A DNA stretch of 64,000 nt, taken from Malaya genurostris (taxonomy: Eukaryota > Arthropoda > Insecta > Diptera > Culicidae). Shown piece by piece: positions 44,862-55,987 of this stretch. Each line of letters begins with the position of its first letter. Positions within the stretch are counted from its first letter, which is position 1. The position numbers were made by a program, and so were the translations under genes. The notes under the pieces are model-generated. The model saw only the letters and a program-made list of their open reading frames with translations, ran no database searches and was not told where the DNA came from. Location of the stretch: the NCBI RefSeq assembly GCF_030247185.1, contig NC_080570.1:163096882-163160881 (forward strand), in the 5' to 3' direction.

Positions 44862-46725
44862 GATTCATGATCTCGAACTTCTAGGTCCAGAATTCAGCTT
44901 AAAAATCAGGTTCAACATTCCTAAGTTTAGGTTCAGGATTCCAAATGAGGAACTATCATTCTGATTCACACAAGAATCTAGTTTTAGAATTCAGTTCTGT
45001 TGCAGTTCCATTGCCAGGATTCAGCTCAAGAATCTAGTTCCTGAGCTCAGTTCTAGGATTCCGATTCTGGAACTAAATTCTGGACCTGGATTCTGGAATT
45101 GAATCCTGAACCTGAATTCTGGAACTATGAATCCAATACAGTTCTGCAATTCAGTTTCAGTACCAGGATTCTGTTCAAGAATCCTGTCGCCGAACTCAGG
45201 CTTAGAATACAGATCTCGAATCATGGATTTGGACATTTTACTGAATTCTGAACCTGAGTGCTGAAACTGGAACTGATTTCTAGATCTGAATTCTTGAATT
45301 GAATTTCAGACATCGATATTTCAGACAAAAATCCTGTTCCAAAATTCAATTCCTGAGTCCAGATCTAGAAATCAGTTCCAGTTTCAGCTCTCACGCTCAG
45401 AATTCAGTTCAAAAATCCAGGTCCATAATTCGAGATTTGGATTATAAGTCTGACTTCGGCGACTGGACCATTCCTGAACTGAAACTGAATTGTAGAACTG
45501 AGATCTAGAATTGGATGTGGTACTAGAATTCCGGTTCAGGATTCAATTCCAGAACCCAGGTCCAGAATTTACAAAATTCAGTTTGGGTCCCAGGATTCAG
45601 TTAAAATATTAAGTTGGACCAGAATTCTGAAACTATAATTCAGGTTCACACAAGAATCTAGGTCTTGAACCAAGTACTAAAAGACAGTTCAGCTATTCTG
45701 TTTCAATTTCTGAACTCAGATCCAGAATTCAGTTCCCGTTTCATAATTCAATTCCAATGCCAGGATAAAATTGAAGAATCCAGACTCCGAACTCAGTTGC
45801 AACATCCAGATCCTGAATTGTGGATTTAGATTCTGGAACTAAATTGGACCTGAATCCTTGGACCTAAATTACAGTTCCAGAGTCGGGGATAAACTTCAGT
45901 TCAAGAATCCTGGTCTGGGAATCAGTTTTAGTATCAGCATTCAGGCTCAGAATTCAGTTCAAGAATCCAGGGTCATAATTTGGAATATGGATTCTGAAAC
46001 TGGAACAGAATTGTGGACATGGATTTAGAGATTGAAACTGAATTGCAAAACTGAGTTCTAGAACTGGATTCAAGGCGAAGAATCTAGTATGAACCTGAAT
46101 TATAGTTCCAGAACTCAGGTTCAAGAATCAGTTCCATAATGCAGGTTCAGAATTCAGTTTCAGAATCTGAATTTGGTCCATAATTCGAAATTTGGATTCT
46201 TGAACTGAATCCTGGCACTGAAACTGAGTTCTGGTCCTAAAACGGAATTATGGATCTGGATTCATGAACTGAATATTGGAACTGGATTCTTGTCTGGACC
46301 TGAATTAGAATTTCAGAATCGAGGTCTAAAATTCAGTTCAAGAATCCTGGTGGTCTGGAAATCTGATCCAGTATCAGCATTTAATTCTTGAATTCAGTTT
46401 AAAAATCCAGGTTGATAATTCTTGATCTGAATACTGAAACTGAATTGCAGAACTGAGTTCTAGACGTAGATTCAGGATCTAGATTCTAGTGTGGACCTGA
46501 ATTATGATTTCAGAAATCCGGCTCAGGATTCAGTTCTAGAATCCAGTTTATGAGTTCAGTAACTGAATCCTGGAACTTAGCTCGGGAACTGGATTTTAAA
46601 ACTGAATCGCGGGACCCGAACGGAATTCTAGATCTGAATTTTTGAACTGGATTCTCGTCTGGACCTTAACTATAGTTTCAGAATCGATATCTAAAATTCA
46701 GTTCAAGAATACGGCTGAATCGGGC
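44862..46725. repeat. Degenerate 13 bp minisatellite, strand-switching, 1.86 kb
   Basis: Variants of GAATTCTGGAACT fill the whole stretch; 45062-45126 holds five consecutive 13-base units. Other blocks carry the reverse-complement unit AATTCAGTTCCAG (e.g. 45330-45430, 45700-45760, 45900-45970), so array polarity changes many times. The period is not a multiple of three and stops occur in all frames, so it is not coding. Mean divergence between units is high. The core GAATTC is palindromic, so neighbouring opposite blocks can form hairpins. Confidence 0.85.
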
Positions 46726-48009
46726 TATTATTGCTGGACGTCGTTCTAAGCGATCGCTGTCGGACTAGATTTTTCAGTTTTGTTTTCTATGGTAATTGTC
46801 ATTTGTTTACATTCTGGCCTGCTATGGTTTTCTTAATACAAATGCAGTATGAAAGTCGTACACTATCCAAAGTTTCATTGCGTGGTCATTGCGATCGTGT
46901 TAGTGCCACGGTCGCACAGTGTTGCCAATTATAAGGCTGTGGACTATCTTGCGAATTATTTTACTTTAATAACTTTTAGTTAAAAGTAGACAGTCGTCGA
47001 GCAGTTATTTAAGCCCATTGCAAAGTTTGACGGATGGAAAGTTGTTTAGTTTTCTTTTGAACTGAAAATAAAATAATATAAAGTGGTATAATAATTGCAA
47101 CATTATTCTTTATATAAGAGCCTCGAGAAAAACTTACTTCGTTTGACTATGTATTGAGACTTTTGTTGAGGTATTTTCTTTTGATGAAAATATAAAAAGA
47201 AATCACCCAGAATTTTTTTTTCGGTGGCGTAAAATAACTGCTCGACTGTCAAATTTTAAATAAAAGTTATAACTCTGTAGATGGTCCACAGCCTGAATAC
47301 ACGCATTGAACTGTATTGACACTGAACCGGACCTGAAAGGTTTGAGTAGACCTTTGTTCATTTGAAGATCTAGTGATACTTTTTTTTTCTTAAGTCGCAA
47401 TCGCAATTACTTAAACAGCTTTAGCTTATTTTGTTACAGATGACTGGAAGTGATGCTTCTCCAAGAAACGTTTAGCGAAATTCAGATCCCGATTTGGAGT
47501 TGAAGATTCGAACGTTGAACCAACATTAGCAGTCACGTCTAAAGATTATGATGAAACTACTGAAACTAGAAGAGAACGACGGTTCAACTACCAACACTTC
47601 ATTGGTAGCGTACGAGTTTGCGTGCAGGGCTAGCAGCCCCCGTTGCTGTGTGTGTGTAAGTAAATTTCAACCATCGTCGAGTCGCAACGCAACCAGATAT
47701 TGGATGATGGCTGCTAATTCCAGTCGGTAGGTCTGCTTGCTGGCGAAGGAAAACCAAGTAAAAACAAGAGAGAACAAAGCCACAAAAGCGAAACACGGCG
47801 AGCAGGGTATGCTCCGAAGCTCGGCTGCCGTCAATAAGACAGCAGAAAGAAGGCACACAACAGCAGAATACGTACGTGCAGTGGCTGCTGCTGGCAGTAC
47901 GTAATGGTGAAGGTGGCGGAAACGAAACAACGACAGCGGCTAACTTCAATCGCTTCGGTCAGGCTCTTTTGCGCTCCGGATCAGTCGGCGGCGGCAGGCT
48001 TTCAGTTGT
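46726..48009. other. Upstream flank of the Frizzled-CRD gene
   Basis: AT-rich to about 47.5 kb, then more GC-rich (47590-48009) with GT and CAG-like tracts, as expected for a promoter-proximal region. No gene is recognised. Confidence 0.4.
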
Positions 48010-48043
48010 TCAGTTGTTGAGAAACGGTTGCCGAGTGTGGATG
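48010..48043 (+). promoter_or_regulatory. Putative initiator + DPE core promoter
   Basis: TCAGTT (48010-48015) fits the arthropod initiator TCAKTY. With its A at 48012 as +1, GGATG at 48039-48043 sits exactly at +28 to +32 and matches the downstream promoter element RGWYV. A second initiator-like TCAGTT lies at 48002. No TATA box precedes it. This would give a ~366 base leader before the ATG at 48378. Inferred only. Confidence 0.4.
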
Positions 48044-48377
48044 TGTTTTAATAGCGCTTTTGGAAAAGTTTGATAATTTCTATACAAGGTGGTTGAAGGG
48101 TTTTTCAGGGAGTTGCATCACAATCGAAGCACTCCAATCGTAGATGAAAAATTCGTGAATTGAAAACAACGGAAAAGTGAGGCTCGGTTGGCAGAACAAT
48201 CCTAGAAGTGCTTTATAGTTTTTGGAGCAAGAACCTTACACTGCGGTGGAAAGTTAGGATAAAATATCCTTAATTGGAGGTGAATTATGTGCGTGAAATA
48301 CCCATAGCAGGCGGTGCGAAGATTATGCGAATGTTTTTTACACTTCTGATGGTAGTAGAAAACTAAACGGCCCAACT

Positions 48378-48620
48378 ATGGCAACAATTTTTTATAACCT
48401 ACTGGGATTAATGCTGTCAGTTTTGGTGATTGATTCGGTACGGGCCGTCGAAGAGCTCAAGTGTGAACTGATTACAGTTTCTGCCTGTCAGAATCTAGTG
48501 TACAATATGACGGTGGCTTCGGCACCGATGACGGTGACCAACGGTTCCGGGAATTCATCCTCTTCCGGCGAACCTGGCAAGATGGACATCGTTCGAACGC
48601 AACGTGATGCAGAGTTACTG
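48378..48620 (+). CDS. First coding exon of a Frizzled-type cysteine-rich domain protein
   Basis: ATG at 48378 begins MATIFYNLLGLMLSVLVIDS, a signal peptide cleaved near VRA. The mature start has C29 and C37 in KCELITVSACQNLVYNMT: the C-x7-C spacing followed by x4-YN-x-T is the opening of the Frizzled cysteine-rich domain that binds Wnt ligands at the cell surface. A Ser/Gly-rich insert (TNGSGNSSSSGEPG) then precedes RTQRDAELL, the usual 'TQ..A' position. The exon ends after CTG at GTGAGT (48621), phase 0. The 81 residues hold two sequons. Later exons are not found in the window, so the gene probably continues beyond 64000. It may be a Frizzled receptor or another CRD protein. Confidence 0.6.
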
Positions 48621-51290
48621 GTGAGTAGAAGTTGTTGCATAGTCCGTAATGAAACTCTTATCGGAAGGAATTAGTTATACACGAGTCTGCGCTGGAGTTT
48701 ATCTTACCTGCGACCCTAAGATGTACACATTTTCGAGAGTGTTTTGGGAGGAGCACAAACGAGGCAAATTTGATGTGCTGGAACCGGTTGTAGCCGTGTT
48801 AATGGTGCCACTATGGGTAGCAATCGTGGATAAATGGTCAAACTTCATCGAAATCTGGAACGTTCGGCATACGCATCCCAAAATTGACAACTGAACTTTT
48901 AAGATAAAATGTATTGTTCGAAAAAAATGTTCCGATGATCCTTGCTCCATTCTGGTCCACCGTTCAGACGGAATCTGTCGGTTCGGGGCGGTTGTTTTTT
49001 CCAGCCCCGGTATTCTCTGCGGTGTGTCTGTTGCTTTTCAGTACCTTCTTCGTATCTTTCCGACTTTAGAGAGCCGCGTTTGCTTGCTTGCGGTACGTAT
49101 TTCTTCCATATATTTATCTTTTTCTTCGTACGCTCGCTCGACCATTCTTCACCGTCCGTTTGCGCCATTCCGATTACGGGTACAGATAGAGAAGATGATG
49201 GGAGATGTGTCCGTGTGGGGCGGAACTGGTGGCGGCTATCTGCCTTGCAAAGGGAAGAATAGCAACGAATTGCTTTTAAAGTATTATTTCATTCTTCGGT
49301 TAGGAAATTCCGCCAGTCAACCAGTCCTCAGCTTGAACATATAGCATCCATCCAGGGGGAGGTTCGACCGTCGCCGTCGTTTGCAAATGTTTTTGTTCGG
49401 GATTCCGGAGATAAGTCTGAAGCCAGATGAAACGGGACAGGTCGAATTGGTGATTGTTTTTTTTTGCGTATAACGTATACTACATTTTGGAGCGGATTAT
49501 TAGCGACTGCTGGTTCACGATATGGCCCCCTCTTCCCTAATCGGAGACATACATCGGACAAACGAAACAAAAAAATTGAATCTTATCAGACACATGAAAT
49601 GTGTTTGCGGTCATAAATTTGTATATAGCTATCTTATCTATATAGGCTTTTATATATTTTTTTTCGTACACCGGTAAAAGGTACCGACAAAGTGTAGTGC
49701 GCGGGGAGCATAGATTTCCTCGATCGGTCGGCACCCACGGCTGGTTGACTGTCCTCAATTGACCAGCGCCTGTGCCTCTTCCGATAATTGCAAAGTCAGG
49801 TTTCATTTTTGCACTTTCGTCGCGTCCGGAGCACTGATAATTGATATTTAATTAAACAATTATACTTCCATTTGCGGATCGCCATAATGGACCGCCGTTC
49901 CGACATGGGTGTATGAATAGGCTCCTCTTCCGTCCAGTAAATTCCGGACTCGACAGCAACCTTCGGAGCGCGACACTGAATTTGGTCATAATGGTTCTAA
50001 TTGATCCACTTTCTTCCTCGTCGTGCCGAGCCGACAAGCGTGTCCGAGTAGAGTGCATGCGGGCTAGGTGGATTCACTCGATTGTTTGTTTGTTTGTTTG
50101 CTTGATTTATACTCCCCTCGATTCTTCATGCCATAGGATGCGCTCTAGAAGGTGTCGATAAGATTGGCTGCCTGCCCGCACAGCGGCACTTTTCTTTGAA
50201 CATGTTTTCTTTCAGTTTTAGAAGCTTTTGCTTTTAGCGCTTCGGGCCTTTTAGTAATTTACAGTTAGACTATAAATTTATCGGAAAAGATCATTTTATA
50301 GATTTGTCCACCAAACATGAATCATTGATTTGATTTCTAGTGCAACGGCACACGCCTGACAGTCAATTATTACTGGCAGTCTGGTCACGCATAGTTCCGT
50401 CCGTGACAACAACCGATTCTTTCGTCTCTTGATCGACCTGTCAGAGCAGACAAGGCAAAGAAATACGATCCATACGTCGTGCGAAAACAAACTGCCATAA
50501 TTGAAAGTACCGGAGATCGTCACGAAGATGTCTCCTAGGCGATAGCACTCCCAGCCCGAGCTGCTGCGATGCCCTTATAAGCAATCGTCGTCTGACATCG
50601 GCTTGCGGTACTCACGCGGTTTTGTTTTTTCACGGCTTGTCATTTTAATTGCATTCTAATTCACTTCGTTGAAATGTACCCCGCTACTGGCCCGGTATGG
50701 ATCGTACACATTACTACTTACCAGCCAATTATGAGTGGGCGATTTTGCCGCGGCGCAATTGAAGTAATTGATGATCGATTGTTTTCGACTACTTGGCAAA
50801 CAGCCAGCATTTTCGATTTCACCAGCCGGCTCATTCATTGTCAACACTTCCGAGTGTTGACTTTCAAGCGCAAAACACAAAACAACTCAGCGCCTCCTAT
50901 GTTTTACTTTACGTTGTGGACCAAGAAAACATTCAGGTTTCAAATCATTCAGACAATTGAAATTTCCATAGCGAGTACGCTTAGACAGTGAAATTTAAGT
51001 GTTAAAAAAAATGTCTCGACTTGTATCAAGAAGCTTGTATTGTACGCAGTTGACTGGAAATTTCGATAACACGTCTTCTATTTTTACTGACGTATTGAAA
51101 AACGCAAACTAAAAAATTAGTAACTGAAACGTACGTTAGTTTGAACAACTCGAGCAGCTGGTACTCACTAGACCGCTTACGATTAAAACGAGAGAGGGAT
51201 AAACATTAGGATTTGGAAGACCTACAAACAATTAAAACTGATTGGCGCAAAAGCTAAATATATAGGTTTTCACTCCACTAGGGTACTGGG
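48621..51290 (+). other. Intron of the Frizzled-CRD gene, first part
   Basis: No exon with the next expected CRD block (aromatic-PLI...C...FFLC) is visible. Relatively GC-balanced to 50.6 kb, with no transposon recognised. Open frames here (48649-49344, 49913-50161) are not supportable. Confidence 0.4.
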
Positions 51291-51512
51291 CATGAAGCCA
51301 ATATTGAACCTGATGAGGGGATTGTTGATCGCGTCAGAGAGATGAAGTATCTTGGAGTCGAAACTTTTGAAAAGCTAACATCTAAATCTCACGTTAACTA
51401 TGTCATCAAAAAGGTTGCCAAAAAGCACAGTGTATTATGCCGCTTGAAAAATGATTTAACAACCAGTAGTAAAATTCTGCTGTATAAATCAATAATTTAT
51501 AACGTAAGATGA
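51291..51512 (+). pseudogene. Non-LTR retrotransposon reverse transcriptase fragment
   Basis: The plus strand reads EPDEGIVDRVREMKYLGVET, then HVNYVIKKVAKKHSVLCRLK and SKILLYKSIIYNVR, ending at TGA 51510-51512. The 'MKYLGV...H..YV.KK..KK...' block is the region just after the palm of jockey/CR1-type reverse transcriptases. No other part of the element is found. Confidence 0.65.
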
Positions 51513-51519
51513 ATAAATA

Positions 51520-51629
51520 ATTATGCCTTCGGCTTAAGCGGTCTTTCTAATAATAAAAACGGCTGTTGGTCTTTTTCAGGGGAAATTATTTTTTATTATT
51601 AGAAAGACCGCTAAAGCCGAAGGCATAAT
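51520..51629. repeat. 110 bp near-perfect hairpin
   Basis: The arms 51520-51558 (ATTATGCCTTCGGCTTAAGC...) and 51591-51629 are reverse complements with one mismatch in 39, around a 32-base loop. It lies 8 bp after the reverse transcriptase fragment. A tiny foldback element or snapback structure. Confidence 0.8.
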
Positions 51630-51770
51630 ATTTGCTTAATTTATAATATCAGAACTTACTCACAAAAGAAAACAAGACTGAACATCAAATGAAAATAAAA
51701 GCTCGCACCAACTTGAACAAATGTTGGCAGCGCCCTTTCGGATTCCAATGAAACTTTCTGAACCTGCACT

Positions 51771-52451
51771 CTCATTGAACCTAACTCAAAAATGAGTGAC
51801 ACATCACTCAAATTCATAAAAAGTGCACATACTCTAAACTTGAGTTACCACCTTTCTACTCATTTTTGCGTTAAAGGACGAAATTGTCAAAACTTGAGTA
51901 ATTTTTACTCAAAATAAGAAAAAAATATTTTGTTCAAAATTTGAGTAAGTTCAACTTAAAATTTGAGTTCATTGCTCTCAAAATAAGAAATTTAAAAATT
52001 TCTTCGTTCAATTTCATATACAATGTTATTCTTCTTTCTTCTAAATGCGCTAAATAGTGATCAAAACCGTTTCCTTTTGAACGGTTTGGAGTCTAAATTG
52101 AATTATTTTGATATTCTTATGTTGCGCTTTTCACTAAGCACAATTGAAACCACAAAACATCTATGATTGACGTTGATTCATGTTTTCAAAACAGGATCTA
52201 GAAACGGCAATGGAAAACGACGTATTCATGCATTCTTTATTTCGATAAGAATATTCCGAGAATGAAAACGCAACTGCAAGAAGTATTTTTTCACTCAAAT
52301 GTTTAAAAAGTCAAGGCTTACTCTAATGTATGAATAAATGCGAGAGAACTCGTGGCAACGAGTTTCTTTTACTCAAATCCATACTCAAATTTTGACATAT
52401 TGTTATGAATTTGAGTAATCGCAACTCAAACCATGAGTTATGTTCAAAGAG
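51771..52451. mobile_element. ~680 bp foldback element inserted in a satellite-like repeat
   Basis: The left end CTCATTGAACCTAACTC and right end (reverse complement) CTCTTTGAACATAACTC extend as ~70 bp inverted repeats sharing 'cactcaaattcataa'. Many ACTCAAA/TTTGAGT motifs occur inside. The flanks on either side together form the uninterrupted sequence found at 11161-11320, which supports insertion. Confidence 0.7.
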
Positions 52452-52626
52452 CGTGTGTAGACTTTGTCACAAAAAGCCACTTTGCCTACTTTGTTTTGGC
52501 AAGATTGCTCTGTCAAGACTGTCTTTTGAAAAGGGGCCAAACTTTTTTATCCATTTTTGTTTTCACGTGGTTATTGTCAAAAAATTACACAAAATCAGTC
52601 AAATTGTCGAACAAAAATACTAAAAA
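52452..52626 (+). repeat. Satellite-like repeat, part continuing from the insertion
   Basis: 'gtagactttgtcacaaaaag', 'ccactttgcctactttg' and 'tgtcttttgaaaagg' recur at 57180-57255 and, reversed, at 11161-11260. Confidence 0.6.
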
Positions 52627-53328
52627 AAAATCATTATCCAGTCCCACACTGGAAAAAATTTACTAAAATTTGGAACTTAATTTGTTTTTTCAAATAGTTT
52701 TTGTCGAAAAATTACAAACGAAATCAGTCATATTTTCGATTAAATATACTGAAAAAAATCTTATCAAATCTTACACTGAAAAAAAAATTCCTAAAAATTC
52801 AAATTCGATTTTTGACCGATTTTCTCGAATAGTTATTGTCGAAATATTACAAATCCCACAAAAAAGTGTTGTACTGGTGATTTTCACAAAATAATCAAAT
52901 TTTTGAATTAAACTTCTGGAAAAAGAATCCTTGTCGAGTCCTACACTGAATAAAATTTACCAAAATTTTTTACCATTTTTTTAAACAGTTATGTTCGAAA
53001 AATTACAAAACCCACAAAAAAAGCGTTGTACCAAGTGAATTTCACATAATCAGTCAATTTTTCTTATAAAAATACTGAAAAAAAATATTTATAGAGTTCT
53101 ACACTGAATAAAGTAGACTAAAATTTTCTGACCAATTTTGTTCAACGGTTATGGTCGAAAAATTACAAAATCTACAAAAAGTGTTGCATTAGTAATTTTC
53201 ACAAAATCAGTCAAATGTTCGAAAAATTACAAATTGTGCAAAAAATTGTTGTAGTAGTGATTTTCACAAAATCAGTCAAATTTTCAAATAAAAATACTGA
53301 AAAAAAATCCTTATCGAGTCCTAGACTG
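52627..53328 (+). repeat. ~702 bp direct repeat, left flank of LOA-like copy 2
   Basis: Matches 55988-56707 almost base for base. It is made of degenerate ~160 bp satellite units ('acactgaa', 'gtcgaaaaattacaaa', 'tttcacaaaatcagtcaa'). It ends in CTAGACTG exactly where the retrotransposon begins. Confidence 0.85.
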
Positions 53329-55987
53329 GAATCAGAACAAATTGGCCTAAATGGCACGTTCCCCTTGATATTTGGAGATTTGTGCCTTGCCATCAATTTG
53401 TTTTTAGCATCATTTTCCCGATATATAAGAGGGAAGGATTGAAAGGAAATGGTAAGGGTTGGACTAGGAGGATGGGAAAAATTGACGACACAAAAACACA
53501 TAAAAGCAGAAGTAAATTCTGCACCCCTAAGGGATGCCGAACAATCCGCTGAGGATCACATTTAGTGGAAGCAGAAGGAAATTCTGAACCTCTACGAGGT
53601 CCCGAACAGTCTGCTGTTAATAAAACCTCCAACCCCCGAGAGGATTTAGAGATCTTACAAAAGCGACACCATTCTGCACTCCCGGAAGAATGCAGAACGA
53701 CTCGCAGTATGTACGAGCGGAAGTAAATTCGGTACCCCCCAAAGGATGCCAAACAATCTGCCAAACCCTATTTAAGGTGAATACAGAAGGGATTCATTCA
53801 CTCCAGGAAGAACGATGAACCCTTCTGACTATAGCTCCTTACCACATTGGGTGAGAAACGAGAGAATATCCTTCAATTTTAGATCCGCATACACAGACTC
53901 AACCATGTATGGAGAACCAAAAACCCGGATACGTAGCTGCGTCAATGCGGGACAGTTACATATCAGATGATATGAAGTACCATAATCGCATTCACACAAA
54001 TCACACGAATAATACTCAGCACGTTGAATAGTATGTGATAATTTAGTTTGCAATGTCCAGTCAGAGCTCTGACCAGAATACTGCAATGATGCTTGGAGAA
54101 ATGCAGTAGACACTTTGACATTTTCAGATTTAAATCTGGTAGAAATGCTTTTGTCTGAGCGCAAGTTTGCAAGCTGCGCCAGTAGCTGGCATGTTTGGAT
54201 GCAGCCCAAGAACGTATCTTGTGCTTTATCCAACTAGTTGAAAGTGGTAAAGATGGTTCAGGACCAACGAAATCATTCGTTGCACCAGCTCTAGCCAACT
54301 CATCAGCCCATTCATTTCCAGTAATACCAGAATGGTCGGGTACCCATACGAAGTAAACAGCATTTGAAATGCTGAGGTCTTCAATTTGAGTTCGACATGC
54401 GATCACTAGATTCGACCGTGAGTCATTCGAACTGAGTGCTTTTAAGGCTGCCTGACTGTCGGAACAAAAATAAATTCGTTTACCACAGATCCTCTGCTGA
54501 AGTGCCGATTGTACTTCACACAGAATCGCGTTGATTTCTGCTTGGAACACAGTACAGTATCTACCAAGTGAATGAGACTGCTCCAGCCTCATTTCACGAC
54601 AGTAGACACCAGCACCAGCACGACCATTCAACAGAGAACCGTCCGTATAACAAACTATGTGTTCATCAAGTTGTCGTTCCAGACAACCAGACAACCATTT
54701 CTAACGAAGAGGATAGCTCACATTGAATGTTTTAAAAGGAAAACTGCATGTGAGAGTTAGGTCACTAGGAGCGAGTAAATACTCATCCCACGTAACCATT
54801 TGAGACCACAAGCGAGTGTGACTGGTAGCATAATCTAATGGGTTACTGTTCCAAAGCCCTGTAACCCTAAGACGGTATGCACAAGATAATGCTTCTTGTT
54901 TTAGGAACACATGTAGTGGTTTAATGCACAGTAGCGCCTCTAGAGCAGCAGTAGGAGTTGTCGTGAATGCTCCTGTCATCGCCATTAGGACCATCCTTTG
55001 GAGATGATTTAGCTTTGACTGAACTGTCGCGACTTCTCCTTTCTGCCACCATACAAGACATCCATATGCTAAAATTGGTCTAACGATAGTTGTGTAGATC
55101 CAATGAATATATCTGGGTTTGAGTCCCCATGATTTTCCAAAAGCTCGTCTGCATTGGCCGAAAGCCATGCAAGCTCTTTTAATCCTGAAATCAATGTGAG
55201 CAGACCAATTCAGTTTTGAGTCAAGAATAACCCCGACGTATTTAACTTGATCGACCACAGTGACCTCTGAACCAAAGAACTGCAACGGACGAGCTCCTGT
55301 AATTATCCTACGATGAGTGAAAAGCACCATTGATGTTTTGCCCGGATTTACAGATAATCCAAACCTGACAACACCATTGTTCAACAGATCGCAGGGCTTG
55401 CTGCATTAAATCAAAGAGAGTGTTAATGCTTATACCGGTCATCAATATATGATAATCGTCGGCAAAACCATAAGTCGGAAATCCAAGGTTATTAAGTTTC
55501 CTTAACAAACTATCAGCGACTAGGTTCCATAAAAGTGGGGATAGTACACCACCTTGAGGACACCCACAGACACTCAGCTTTCTAATCTCTGGCCTGCCGA
55601 AGCGATGATCAAAGAAGTTGATTGCTAAGCATTGCGTGTATCCAGTAAGGGAAAACCCCAAGATATTCCGTTCACGACTGCATTGTTTAACCTCCTGCAG
55701 CCATTCAGCCATCGGCACGGAAATACACCTTGACTTAGGAGTTCCTATTTTTGTGGCCTTTTACGACATGGAACAGGAAACCAGTGGATCAATTCTTGGT
55801 AAAAAATAATTCCGCCGGATGCCACACGGCTTACCTGTTTGGTGGACTTATACCACCGGTACAGGTGGACCGTAGCGTTATTCTTAGCCAGTTGGGAAAC
55901 CGCTACCGACACTACACGGCTATCTAGGCTGCTCAGAGAGGAAAGTTAACATTGATGGTCAACTTCCATGGATGGCCGAGCAGCCTG
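53329..55987 (-). mobile_element. LOA-like non-LTR retrotransposon, internally deleted (copy 2)
   Basis: A 2.66 kb minus-strand element, about 97-98 percent like copy 1 by eye. It has the same 5' end (AGGCTGCTCGGCCATCC), the same non-coding leader joined at the same point to the middle of the reverse transcriptase, and the same 3' end (CCAATTTGTTCTGATTC). The upstream ORF1, endonuclease and N-terminal RT are absent from both. It lies inside a satellite-like repeat and probably inside the intron of the Frizzled-CRD gene, antisense to it. Confidence 0.88.
53963..55718 (-). pseudogene. Reverse transcriptase - RNase H remnant (copy 2)
   Basis: 55718-55308 encodes CGCPQGGVLSPLLWNLVADS and GFADDYHILM (residues 85-88 are FADD). 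After the frameshift shared with copy 1, the frame from 55384 to 54704 covers LSVNPGKTSMVLFTHRR, QVKYVGVILDSKLNWSAHID and the thumb. TAG at 54703-54701 interrupts, and the same frame continues as KWLSGCLERQLDEHIVCYTD with an RNase H domain: DGS, AEINAILCE, SDSQAALKAL and HSGITGNEWADELA, that is, all four usual acidic positions. The C-terminal codons run to 53963 after a frame slip near 54035. It was presumably moved in trans. Confidence 0.85.

Noticed and set aside
44862..46725. Repetitive protein (silk- or mucin-like) gene
   Set aside because: The 13-base period is not a multiple of three, all frames have stops, and polarity switches.
49024..49344. Overlapping 106-codon frames downstream of the Frizzled-CRD exon
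   Set aside because: They do not contain the expected next CRD cysteines and occur in several phases at once.
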